Part shown: positions 34,299-42,025 of the stretch, piece after piece
Layout: each line of letters opens with the position of its first letter
How positions within the stretch are numbered: the first letter of the stretch is position 1
NCBI RefSeq assembly: GCF_005889735.1
Contig: NZ_VCKY01000066.1
Location: forward strand, 1-44,584
From: Nonomuraea turkmeniaca
Lineage (GTDB): Bacteria > Actinomycetota > Actinomycetes > Streptosporangiales > Streptosporangiaceae
Length of the DNA stretch: 44,584 bases
Direction: 5' to 3'
Notes under the pieces: model-generated
The model's database searches: none
Told to the model about the DNA's origin: nothing
The model's input: only the letters and a program-made list of their open reading frames with translations
Position numbers and translations under genes: made by a program

Positions 34299-37139
34299 AT
34301 GACACCCCCCATTGAAGACCCGACCCGCCGAACCGTCATCGGCGGCTTGGGCCTCGCCCTCGTCCCCATGGCGGCCGCCCCCGCGCAGGCGGCGGCCGGA
34401 TGGCGCCTGCAGGAGCGCGTGCCCTGGCCGGAGTTCATGAAGGGCCAGGACCTGATCTGGGGCAAACTGCCCAAGGCCTGGCACGAGGGCCCGTTCCTCG
34501 GGGACGGGCTGCTGGGCAGCATGATCTACCAGGAGCCCGGTCAGAACAAGATCCGCCTCACCGTCCAGCACGGCCGCGTCCAGGACCACCGGCCCCAGTT
34601 CGGCAGCGGCTGGGGCACCTGCCGCCTGCCCGTCGGCCACGTCACTCTCGACCCGGTCGGCACGATCACCGCCGTCGACTGGCGGCTCAGCCTGTGGGAT
34701 GCCGAGGTCACCGGCACCGTCACCACCGACAAGGGCACACTCGCGTTCACCGCGTTCGTGCACGACGAGATCCTCGTCGCCAAGGCCGAGGCGACCGGTG
34801 AGGAGCAGGTGCGCTGGGTCTTCCACCCGGAGACGGCCATCAGCCCCCGCGCGGCCACGGAGGCGCCGCCGAGTGGCTACCTCCCCAACCCGCCCTGGAC
34901 CACTGCCACCGCCGACGGCGTCGAGCAGGTGATCCAGCCGCTCACCGGCGGGGGCCAGACCGCCACCGCCTACCGCGTCAAGGACGGGACGCTGCTGGTT
35001 GCCGTGGCCCACAGCTTCCCGTCGTCGGACGCCGAGGAGGCCGCGCTCGGCAAGATCCGGAACGCCGCGCCGTACGGGACCCTGCGGAAACGGCACCGGG
35101 ACTGGTGGCACCGCTTCTACACCAAGAGCTTCATCTCCCTGCCCGACCAGCGGCTGCAGAGCTTCTACTGGATCCAGCTCTACAAGGTCGCCGCGGCCAG
35201 CCGGGCAGGCGGCCCGGTCATGGCCACCACCGGTCCCTGGCTGGAACCCACCCCGTGGCCCGCGGTCTGGTGGAACCTCAACGTGCAGCTCGAATACTGG
35301 CTCATCAACGGCTCCAACCACCTGGAGCTCGACTCGCTTACCAGCACGCTCGACCTCAACCGGCAGCAACTCGTCGACAACGTGCCGTCGGCCTACCGTG
35401 CCGACTCCGCCGGTGTGGGCCGCAGCTCCGACATGTTCGCCAACCGCGGCGTCGGCACGCCCGGCTCGGGGGCGGAGGTCGGCGACCTCACCTGGGCCCT
35501 GCACAACGCCTGGTTGTCCTACCGGCACACCATGGACGACAAGCTGCTGCGTGACACCGTCTTCCCGCTGCTCAGGCGCGCGATCAACTACTACCTGCAC
35601 TTCCTGGCCCCGGGCGTGGACGGCAAGCTGCATCTGCCCAGCACGCTCTCACCCGAGTACCCCGTCACGCCGCCCCGGGACACCAACTACGACCTGGCGC
35701 TGATCAGGTGGGGCTGCCGGACGCTGCTGGACTCGGCCGCGCGCCTCCGCATCGACGACCCGCTCAAGGCCAAGTGGCAGGAGGTCCTCGACAAGCTGAC
35801 CGGCTATCCGGTCGACGCCAACGGCTTCATGATCGGGGCTGACACGCCCTATGCGCAGTCGCACCGCCACTACTCCCACCTCCTCATGGTCTACCCGCTC
35901 TATCTGATCAACTGGGACCAGCCGGAGCACCGCGAGCTCATCGAGAAGTCGGTCGTGCACTGGCAGTCGCTGACCAGCGCGCACCGCGGTTACAGCTTCA
36001 CCGGCGCGGCCTCGCTCTACGCGATGATGGGCCAGGGCGACACCGCGCTGTCCTACCTCGACAGGTTCTTCGATCCCGCCGCCCGCTACCCGTGCCGCGC
36101 CAACACCCACTACGCCGAGGGCGGGCCGGTCATCGAGACGCCGTTGTCGGCCGCGCAGTCGATCCACGACATGCTCTGCCAGAGCTGGGGCGGGATCGTC
36201 CGGGTCTTCCCCGCCGTGCCCGCGGCCTGGCAGGACGTCACGTTGCACGACTTCAGGACCGAGGGTGCGTTCCTCGTCTCGGCGGTCAGGAAGGCGGGGC
36301 GGACGAGCTTCGTCCGCGTCAGGAGCGCTCCGAGCGGAGCTCGGCAATCGGACGGGGCGGAGCCGCTGAGGATCAAGCACGGGATCGACGGCCCGCTTGC
36401 CGCCGTGCTCGACGACGGCCGTCCGGCTCAGGTGAAGGACCTGGGAGAGGGAATCGTCGAGATCGCTCTGGGCCGGGGGAGAGAGGTCCTGCTCTACACC
36501 GGTCGCCGGCCCGAAGCGGTCGTCGCCCCGGTGAAGCTCGCCAAGCCCGGCGAGCCGTGGGGCCTGCCGCCCGTCCCGCCGCCCGGGGTGACCACGCCGG
36601 TGGACCTGTCGGCGCACGTCGACAACGACGGCGTGTCCACGCACGAAGCCATGACCGACGGCAACGTGGACGGGTCCGGCTACACCTACCCGGCCGAGGA
36701 ACTACCGCCGGCCGGGCCGCTCACGCACGAAGGGCTGAGCTTCGTCTTCCCCGCCTACGGTGACGGGGTCAAGAACAACGTCACCGGGCAAGGGCAGACC
36801 ATCGACGTGCCGCCCGGCGCGTACGCCAAGGTCCGCCTGCTCGGGGCCGGCACCTCCGGCAGCGTCAGCGCCGCGCTGACCGCCACGTACGCCGACGGCT
36901 CCACCGCCCAGGTCCCGTTCGTCCTGCCTGACTGGGGCGGCCAGCCCGGCGCCGGGACGACCGAGGTGCTGCGGTGCACCCATCGCCACGGCCAGAACGG
37001 CCCGCACACGCTGCGCGTCGGCCTGTTCGAGACGCAGGCGGCCCTCGACCCGGCCAAGGAGCTACGCTCGCTCACCCTGCCGACGCTCACCCGCCCCCAA
37101 CTCCACCTCTTCGCTCTTTCCCTGGAGGCGCCGCGATAG
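34299..37139 (+). CDS. Tat-exported GH95-like glycoside hydrolase
   Basis: Large secreted glycosidase (946 residues) of the GH95 type, whose known members are alpha-L-fucosidases and alpha-L-galactosidases that invert the sugar. Tat signal DPTRRTVIGGLG. Family positions by eye: WNLNVQLEYW carries Asn326 and Asn328 (the N-x-N that activates water in Bifidobacterium AfcA), STLSPEYP carries Glu453 (general acid), HRHYSHLLMVYPL lies at about 522, and the usual QIDGNFG base motif appears as PVIETPLS with Glu613 in place of Asp. Then SIHDMLCQSWGGIVRVFPAVP. Residues after about 770 form an added beta-rich domain. ATG at 34299 follows GGAG. Substrate not assignable; the neighbouring importer and PL7-like protein suggest plant or algal cell-wall glycans. 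Confidence 0.85.
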   Translation: MTPPIEDPTRRTVIGGLGLALVPMAAAPAQAAAGWRLQERVPWPEFMKGQDLIWGKLPKAWHEGPFLGDGLLGSMIYQEPGQNKIRLTVQHGRVQDHRPQFGSGWGTCRLPVGHVTLDPVGTITAVDWRLSLWDAEVTGTVTTDKGTLAFTAFVHDEILVAKAEATGEEQVRWVFHPETAISPRAATEAPPSGYLPNPPWTTATADGVEQVIQPLTGGGQTATAYRVKDGTLLVAVAHSFPSSDAEEAALGKIRNAAPYGTLRKRHRDWWHRFYTKSFISLPDQRLQSFYWIQLYKVAAASRAGGPVMATTGPWLEPTPWPAVWWNLNVQLEYWLINGSNHLELDSLTSTLDLNRQQLVDNVPSAYRADSAGVGRSSDMFANRGVGTPGSGAEVGDLTWALHNAWLSYRHTMDDKLLRDTVFPLLRRAINYYLHFLAPGVDGKLHLPSTLSPEYPVTPPRDTNYDLALIRWGCRTLLDSAARLRIDDPLKAKWQEVLDKLTGYPVDANGFMIGADTPYAQSHRHYSHLLMVYPLYLINWDQPEHRELIEKSVVHWQSLTSAHRGYSFTGAASLYAMMGQGDTALSYLDRFFDPAARYPCRANTHYAEGGPVIETPLSAAQSIHDMLCQSWGGIVRVFPAVPAAWQDVTLHDFRTEGAFLVSAVRKAGRTSFVRVRSAPSGARQSDGAEPLRIKHGIDGPLAAVLDDGRPAQVKDLGEGIVEIALGRGREVLLYTGRRPEAVVAPVKLAKPGEPWGLPPVPPPGVTTPVDLSAHVDNDGVSTHEAMTDGNVDGSGYTYPAEELPPAGPLTHEGLSFVFPAYGDGVKNNVTGQGQTIDVPPGAYAKVRLLGAGTSGSVSAALTATYADGSTAQVPFVLPDWGGQPGAGTTEVLRCTHRHGQNGPHTLRVGLFETQAALDPAKELRSLTLPTLTRPQLHLFALSLEAPR

Positions 37140-37151
37140 GGGCCGTAATGG

Positions 37152-37199
37152 GGTGAAAGGGATGGCCGACCGCTCGTCGTGCTGAACGGACCTTTCACC
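37152..37199. repeat. 9-bp inverted repeat downstream of GH95-like gene
   Basis: GGTGAAAGG (37152-37160) pairs exactly with CCTTTCACC (37191-37199) across 30 nt. It starts 13 bp after the GH95 stop. It may be a terminator with a large loop or a pair of protein half-sites for the following operon. Confidence 0.4.
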
Positions 37200-37295
37200 G
37201 CAGTCCATGCCCAACTAATCGACGCACGCCGTCGCCTCAGCGAACAACCCACCTACGGATCTCCCCGGCGGGTAGGTTGCGCTCTTACGTTGAGC

Positions 37296-37309
37296 GTGAT
37301 CCGCATCAC
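37296..37309 (+). promoter_or_regulatory. Crp/GlxR-like operator before the second symporter operon
   Basis: GTGATCCGCATCAC is a perfect 5-4-5 palindrome of the form GTGA-N6-TCAC, matching the core of Crp-family sites. It ends 12 bp before the GTG start, close to the SD (GGAGG at 37313-37317), so a bound protein would block or hinder transcription rather than recruit polymerase, unless the promoter lies further upstream than expected. Confidence 0.6.
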
Positions 37310-37321
37310 AGTGGAGGTCCC

Positions 37322-37651
37322 GTGACGACAAGAGAACATGACTCATCGGTCTATGAACAAGTCCAGGAGAGCACCGAGTTCCAAGAACTGAAGAAACGTT
37401 TCCGCGCCTGGACATTCCCCATGACCGTGGCGTTCCTCGCGTGGTACCTGCTGTACGTGGTGATGTCCGGATGGGCACGCGACTTCATGGCGATCAAGCT
37501 GCTCGGGGAGATCAACGTTGGGCTGATCTTCGGGCTGCTGCAGTTCGTGTCCACGTTCCTGATCGCGTGGGCGTACGCCAGGCACGCCGAGAAGAAGCTC
37601 GACCCGATCGCCGACAAACTGCGTCACGAGGTTGAGGAGAGGGCCAAGTGA
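37322..37651 (+). CDS. DUF485 membrane protein (YjcH-like)
   Basis: Companion of the ActP-type symporter, 109 residues. Typical DUF485 layout: soluble N-terminus ending in ESTEFQELKKRFRAWTFPM, span at about 34-50 (TVAFLAWYLLYVVMSG), the link ARDFMAIKLLGEINVGLIF, and a second span GLLQFVSTFLIAWAYARHAE. GTG at 37322 has GGAGG 5-6 nt upstream; an in-frame earlier start would lie inside the Crp-like site. It overlaps the symporter start by GTGA. More canonical than the paralogue at 23949-24353, which has a long basic N-terminal extension. Confidence 0.92.
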   Translation: MTTREHDSSVYEQVQESTEFQELKKRFRAWTFPMTVAFLAWYLLYVVMSGWARDFMAIKLLGEINVGLIFGLLQFVSTFLIAWAYARHAEKKLDPIADKLRHEVEERAK

Positions 37652-39267
37652 GCTCGACCACGCTGGGGATGATCCTCTTCCTCGCCTTCGTCGCCGGGAC
37701 GCTGGGGATCACGTTCTGGGCGAGTCGCCAGACCAAGACAGCCGCCGACTACTACGCGGGCGGCCGGTCGTTCACCGGCGTGCAGAACGGTCTGGCCATC
37801 GGCGGCGACTACATGTCCGCCGCCTCCTTCCTGGGCATCGCGGGCATCATCGCGCTGTCCGGCTACGACGGGTTCCTGTACTCGATCGGGTTCCTCGTCG
37901 CATGGCTCGTGGCGTTGCTGCTGGTGGCCGAGCTGATGCGGAACTCCGGCAAGTTCACCATGGCCGACGTGCTGGCGTTCAGGATGAGCCCGCGCCCGGT
38001 CCGCACGGCCGCCGGCGTGTCCACGATCGTGGTCAGCATCTTCTACCTGCTGGCGCAGATGGTCGGCGCGGGCGCGCTGGTCGGCCTGCTGCTCGGCATC
38101 ACCTCCCCGGCCGGCAAGGCGTGGACGATCGTGGGCGTGGGCGCGCTGATGATCGTGTACGTGGTGTTCGGCGGCATGAAGGGCACCACCTGGGTCCAGA
38201 TCGTCAAGGCCGTGCTGCTGATGGGTGGCGCCGCGCTGGTGACGGTGCTGGTGCTGGGCAAGTTCGGCTTCAACCTGTCGTCGCTGCTCGGCCAGGCCGC
38301 CACCACCAGCGGCCCGAAGGCCAACCCCGGCTCCTTCCTCATCCCCGGGCTGAAGTACGGCACTGACGCCCAGGGGCTGGCCGGCAAGATCGACCTCATC
38401 AGCCTGGGTCTGGCGCTGGTGCTGGGCACGGCGGGCCTGCCCCACATCCTCATCCGCTTCTACACGGTCCCCACCGCCAAGGACGCCCGGAAGTCGGTCC
38501 TGTGGGGCATCGGCATCATCGGCACGTTCTACCTGCTGACCCTCGTCCTCGGCTTCGGCGCGGCGGCGTTGGTCGGCAAGGACGCCATCGTCGCGGGTGA
38601 CAAGGCGGGCAACACCGCGGCGCCGATGCTTGCCCAGGCCGTCGGTCAGGACATCTTCGGCCCGGTCGGCGGCACGATCCTGCTGGCGCTCATCGGGGCC
38701 GTGGCCTTCGCCACGATCCTGGCCGTGGTCGCCGGCCTCACCCTCGCCTCCTCCTCCAGCTTCTCCCACGACCTGTACGCGCACGTCTTCAAGCGCGGCA
38801 GCGCGACGGAGCGCCAGGAGGTCGTGGTGGCCCGCATCTCCGCCCTGGTCATCGGCGCCGTCGCCATCGGCCTCGGCATCCTCGCCCAGGGCCAGAACGT
38901 GGCGTTCCTGGTGGCGCTGGCGTTCGCGGTGGCGGCCTCGGGCAACCTGCCCGCGATCCTCTACAGCCTGTTCTGGAAGCGGTTCAACACGGCGGGCGCC
39001 GTGTCGGCGATCTACGGCGGCCTCATCTCCGCCCTGGTCCTGGTGATCTTCTCGCCGGTGGTGTCCGGCGGGGAGACGGCGCTGTTCAAGACGGCCGACT
39101 TCGCCTGGTTCCCGCTGAGCAACCCCGGCATCCTGTCGATCCCGATCGGCTTCCTGTGCGGCTGGCTCGGCACGATCATGAGCAAGGAGTACAACGCCGC
39201 CAAGTACGCCGAGATCGAGGTCCGCTCTCTGACCGGCGTCGGTGCGGAGAAGGCCGTACAACACTGA
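37648..39267 (+). CDS. actP: Cation:acetate symporter (ActP-like, SSS family)
   Basis: Secondary transporter for acetate or a related short carboxylate in the cytoplasmic membrane, 539 residues, about 13 spans. SSS/ActP signatures: TAADYYAGGRSFTGVQNGLA, GDYMSAASFLGIAGIIALSG, GKFTMADVLAFRMSPRPVRT, LVLGTAGLPHILIRFYTV and ASSSSFSHDLYAHVFKRG. The GTG start overlaps the DUF485 stop, matching the yjcH-actP order of E. coli. A clear pair of hairpins follows the stop. The name actP rests on family and context, so pyruvate or propionate remain possible. Confidence 0.92.
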   Translation: MSSTTLGMILFLAFVAGTLGITFWASRQTKTAADYYAGGRSFTGVQNGLAIGGDYMSAASFLGIAGIIALSGYDGFLYSIGFLVAWLVALLLVAELMRNSGKFTMADVLAFRMSPRPVRTAAGVSTIVVSIFYLLAQMVGAGALVGLLLGITSPAGKAWTIVGVGALMIVYVVFGGMKGTTWVQIVKAVLLMGGAALVTVLVLGKFGFNLSSLLGQAATTSGPKANPGSFLIPGLKYGTDAQGLAGKIDLISLGLALVLGTAGLPHILIRFYTVPTAKDARKSVLWGIGIIGTFYLLTLVLGFGAAALVGKDAIVAGDKAGNTAAPMLAQAVGQDIFGPVGGTILLALIGAVAFATILAVVAGLTLASSSSFSHDLYAHVFKRGSATERQEVVVARISALVIGAVAIGLGILAQGQNVAFLVALAFAVAASGNLPAILYSLFWKRFNTAGAVSAIYGGLISALVLVIFSPVVSGGETALFKTADFAWFPLSNPGILSIPIGFLCGWLGTIMSKEYNAAKYAEIEVRSLTGVGAEKAVQH

Positions 39268-39283
39268 GTCCCTAGCCCCCATC

Positions 39284-39310
39284 GAGGCGCCGCCTGCCCT
39301 GAGGCGCCTC
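39284..39310 (+). terminator. First hairpin after the symporter operon
   Basis: GAGGCGCC (39284-39291) and GGCGCCTC (39303-39310) form an 8-bp stem with an 11-nt loop, 17 nt after the stop. No T-tract follows. Confidence 0.55.
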
Positions 39311-39357
39311 CCCGCCGAAGGCGTCCTACTCCCCGCCCGGGGCGTCTTCCGCGCCGA

Positions 39358-39389
39358 GGGCCCGGCCTCCTCGCGAGGCCGGGCCCTTT
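39358..39389 (+). terminator. Strong rho-independent terminator after the symporter operon
   Basis: GGGCCCGGCCTC (39358-39369), CTCGC loop, GAGGCCGGGCCC (39375-39386) then TTT. A perfect 12-bp GC-rich stem, among the strongest in the window; it separates the symporter and importer operons. Confidence 0.85.
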
Positions 39390-39574
39390 CTCCTGCGCGC
39401 GCCCTGCCCGACGACGTGCCTCTCATGGGGAGCGGCACGTAATGCCGGATGGGTGACGCGCGCCGGATGTCGGCGGCCAGGAGGGGGTGTGAGGGAGTTC
39501 TGCCTGGGAAGAGGGAGCGGGCGTCCCACACCATTGTTGATCTTAACGACCACGAAACGCTGTGAAACGAGTGG

Positions 39575-39604
39575 TTGACGGGATTTCGGCGGTATGGGTA
39601 CGTT
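39575..39604 (+). promoter_or_regulatory. Promoter candidate for the second sugar importer
   Basis: TTGACG (39575-39580), 18-nt spacer, TACGTT (39599-39604), giving an expected start near 39611. The imperfect operator-like element GTGTG-N8-CACAC (39612-39629) lies at this start, where a repressor could bind. Confidence 0.5.
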
Positions 39605-39623
39605 CTCAGATGTGTGAACGTTG

Positions 39624-39686
39624 CCACACTGGCCTGGCGCCACGTGGCCGTCATCAGGTGCCAGATGCCCCGCTTGACCAGTGTGG
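39624..39686 (+). promoter_or_regulatory. Structured 5' leader covering the ribosome binding site
   Basis: CCACACTGG (39624-39632) pairs perfectly with CCAGTGTGG (39678-39686), the latter running into the SD GGAGG (39685-39689). Inside, CTGGCGCC (39634-39641) pairs with GGTGCCAG (39657-39664) with one G-U. In RNA the SD would be partly hidden until the stem opens. Confidence 0.45.
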
Positions 39687-39699
39687 AGGCGAAACCCCA

Positions 39700-41091
39700 A
39701 TGAAATCCCCCCTCGCTCGTTGGTCCGTCCTCACCACGTCGCTCGTCCTGGCGCTCACCGCGTGCGCCAAGGGCACCGGCGGAGGCGCCGCCCCGGTGCA
39801 GTCTCCTGGTCAGTTCAACACCGGCGCCGCCTTCCAGGGCACGATCTCCGTCATGGGCTTCGGTGCGACCGACGAGGTCGGCACGGCGCGGGTCGACAAG
39901 GCCAAGGCGGCACTCGGCGGCGCGGACGTGAAGTTGATCGAGGGCGACCTCGACATCCAGCAGTTCCTGTCGTCGGTCGCGGCCGGCAGTCCGCCGGACA
40001 TCATCTATGCCAACCGCGATCAGATCGGGACCTTCGCCTCACGTGGCGCGATCGTCCCGTTAACGGCCTGCATCCAGGGCGAGCAGATCGACACGTCGAT
40101 GTTCAACAAGAACGCGATCGCCCAGGTGACGTTCGGCAACGAGATCTGGGGCATCCCCGAGTTCAACCAGGTGCAGATCACGATGGCCAACGCCCGGCTG
40201 CTCAAGGAGGCCGGCCTCACCATCCAGGACGTCAACGGCTCCAGCTGGGACAAGGTCACAGCGGCGGCCAAGAAGCTGGTCAAAGCGCCGGGCGGCAAGG
40301 TGCAGGTGATCGGCTTCGACAGCAAGCTGCCGGAGTTCCTGCCGCTGTGGGCCAAGGCCAACGGCGCCGACCTGTTGTCGGCCGACGGCAGGACGGCCCA
40401 GCTCAACAGCCCGGCCGTGGTGAAGGCGCTGGAGTTCGCCGTCGGCATCTACGACGCGCAGGGCGGCTTCGCCAAGGTGAAGGCCGTACGCGACTCGGCC
40501 GACTTCTTCGGCAAGGGCAACCAGTTCGCCAAGAACGAGCTGGGCGCCATGCCGATGGAGCAGTGGTACGTCAACGTGCTCAACGACGTCTCGCCCAAGG
40601 CGCCGCTCGCGTTCGACACCTTCCGCACCCCGCAGGGCCAGCCGCTGGCCTACTCCTCCGGCTCGGCCTGGGCGATCCCGAAGGGCTCCAAGAACGCCGC
40701 GGCCGCCTGCCGCTTCGCCAAGACCATGACGCTCGTCGACTCCTGGAAGGCCGCCGCCCAGGCCCGCCTGGAAAAGCGCGGGCAGGAGAAGAAGCCGTTC
40801 ACCGGAATCCTCACCGGCAACGTCAAGGCCGACGAGGAGATCCAGACGATGCTCACCACGGGCGGCGAGCCCTGGGACTCCGGCGTCAAGGCCTTCTACG
40901 AGGCCAACGACCACACCTTCAGCCTGCCGGCCAACCCGGCGGACGCGGAGTTCAAGAAGGCCTGGCAGGACGCGGTGAACCGGGTGCTCAACGGCCAGGA
41001 AGAGCCGCAGGCCGCGCTGGACAAGGCGCAGCAGGAGGCCCAGGAGGCGCTGGACAAGGCCTGGGCCGGGTGGACGAAGCGCACCAACTGA
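39700..41091 (+). CDS. Sugar ABC transporter substrate-binding lipoprotein (second importer)
   Basis: Receptor of a second CUT1 importer, 463 residues. Lipobox LALTAC gives lipidated Cys22. Family 1 binding-protein features: GTISVMGFGATDEVGTARVD, DIQQFLSSVAAGSPPDIIYA, FGNEIWGIPEFNQVQITMAN, AKNELGAMPMEQWYVNVLND and YSSGSAWAIPKGSKNAAAAC. The C-terminus ends in an Ala/Gln/Glu-rich helical tail (AALDKAQQEAQEALDKAWAG). ATG at 39700 has GGAGG at 39685-39689, 10 nt before. Reading frame is open further upstream but has no start signal. Followed by permeases with 1 bp and 4-bp overlap. No ATPase is present. Ligand probably a beta-linked glycoside because the GH1 gene is in the same operon. Confidence 0.94.
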   Translation: MKSPLARWSVLTTSLVLALTACAKGTGGGAAPVQSPGQFNTGAAFQGTISVMGFGATDEVGTARVDKAKAALGGADVKLIEGDLDIQQFLSSVAAGSPPDIIYANRDQIGTFASRGAIVPLTACIQGEQIDTSMFNKNAIAQVTFGNEIWGIPEFNQVQITMANARLLKEAGLTIQDVNGSSWDKVTAAAKKLVKAPGGKVQVIGFDSKLPEFLPLWAKANGADLLSADGRTAQLNSPAVVKALEFAVGIYDAQGGFAKVKAVRDSADFFGKGNQFAKNELGAMPMEQWYVNVLNDVSPKAPLAFDTFRTPQGQPLAYSSGSAWAIPKGSKNAAAACRFAKTMTLVDSWKAAAQARLEKRGQEKKPFTGILTGNVKADEEIQTMLTTGGEPWDSGVKAFYEANDHTFSLPANPADAEFKKAWQDAVNRVLNGQEEPQAALDKAQQEAQEALDKAWAGWTKRTN

Positions 41092-41092
41092 C

Positions 41093-42025
41093 ATGTCCCG
41101 TTCCCAGTCCAAGGCCCCGCGGTGGCGGTCCATGCGGTTCACCGAGACCCGGGCGGCGCTGCTGTTCATCAGCCCCTGGCTCATCGGGTTCTTCATCTTC
41201 ACCGCATGGCCGGTCATCAACAGCGCGTACCTCTCACTGACCGACTACGACGTCATCAACGACCCGAACTTCATCGGGTTCGACAACTACGTGACGCTCT
41301 TCGAGGACCCCAAGGTCGGGCTGGCGCTGCGGAACACGTTCATCTTCACGGTGATGTCGGTCCCGGCCCAGCTGGTGGTCTCGCTGGGGCTCGCGTTGCT
41401 GCTCAACGCCGCCACCAGGGCCTCCGGCTTCTTCCGCACCGCGTTCTTCCTGCCGAAGATGACGCCGCCGGTCGCGATCGGCATCCTGCTGCTGATGTTG
41501 TTCAACGGCCAGAACGGCCTGATCAACAGCTTCCTCGCGATCTTCGGCATCGACGGGCCCGCCTGGACCACCGACCCGGACTGGGTCAAACCCGGACTGG
41601 TGCTCATGAGCCTGTGGACCGTCGGCGCCTCGGTGGTCATCATCCTGGCCGCGCTCCGCGGCGTCCCGCAGGAGTTGTACGACTCCGCGCTGGTGGACGG
41701 CGCCGGATGGTGGCGGCGCACGCTGCGCATCACCGTGCCGATGATCAGCCCGACGTTGTTCTTCCTCTTCATCGTGGACAGCATCAACGCGCTGCAGTCG
41801 TTCACCGAGGCGTACACCGCGTTCTTCGGCTCCGGCAACACCACCTACAGCAACGACGCGGCGCTGTTCTACACGATCTACCTGTTCCAGCAGGCCTTCG
41901 AGTTCCTGCACATGGGGTACGCTTCCGCGCTGGCCTGGCTGCTGTTCATCGTGATCATGGCGATCACCGTCGTGCAGATCCTGCTGACCCGGCGGTTCGT
42001 GCACTACGAGGGAGGGCAGCCGTGA
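41093..42025 (+). CDS. Sugar ABC transporter permease (MalF type, second importer)
   Basis: Membrane permease, 310 residues. N-terminal TRAALLFISPWLIGFFIFTA and WPVINSAYLSLTDYDVIND are the usual MalF-type start. The EAA loop, at DSALVDGAGWWRRTLRITVP, couples to the ATPase. Six spans fit the family. ATG at 41093 lies 1 bp after the binding-protein stop, and the stop overlaps the MalG-type gene by GTGA. Confidence 0.94.
   Translation: MSRSQSKAPRWRSMRFTETRAALLFISPWLIGFFIFTAWPVINSAYLSLTDYDVINDPNFIGFDNYVTLFEDPKVGLALRNTFIFTVMSVPAQLVVSLGLALLLNAATRASGFFRTAFFLPKMTPPVAIGILLLMLFNGQNGLINSFLAIFGIDGPAWTTDPDWVKPGLVLMSLWTVGASVVIILAALRGVPQELYDSALVDGAGWWRRTLRITVPMISPTLFFLFIVDSINALQSFTEAYTAFFGSGNTTYSNDAALFYTIYLFQQAFEFLHMGYASALAWLLFIVIMAITVVQILLTRRFVHYEGGQP

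Larger units (their letters stand above)
39268..39699. other. Gene-free stretch with terminators, promoter and structured leader
   Basis: No gene recognised between the symporter stop and the next ATG. Contents: two hairpins near 39284-39310 and 39358-39386, a GC-rich block with a further CCCCGCCCGGGG self-complement near 39340, an ordinary stretch at 39390-39530 where nothing was seen, a more AT-rich patch at 39531-39570, a promoter candidate at 39575-39604 and a folded leader at 39624-39686. Confidence 0.7.

Noticed and set aside
36327..36340. GCTCCG-AG-CGGAGC inverted repeat inside the GH95-like gene
   Set aside because: Short GC-rich palindromes are expected by chance in coding DNA of this composition.
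39242..39442. 66-residue ORF after the symporter
   Set aside because: It runs through both hairpin terminators and has no start signal.
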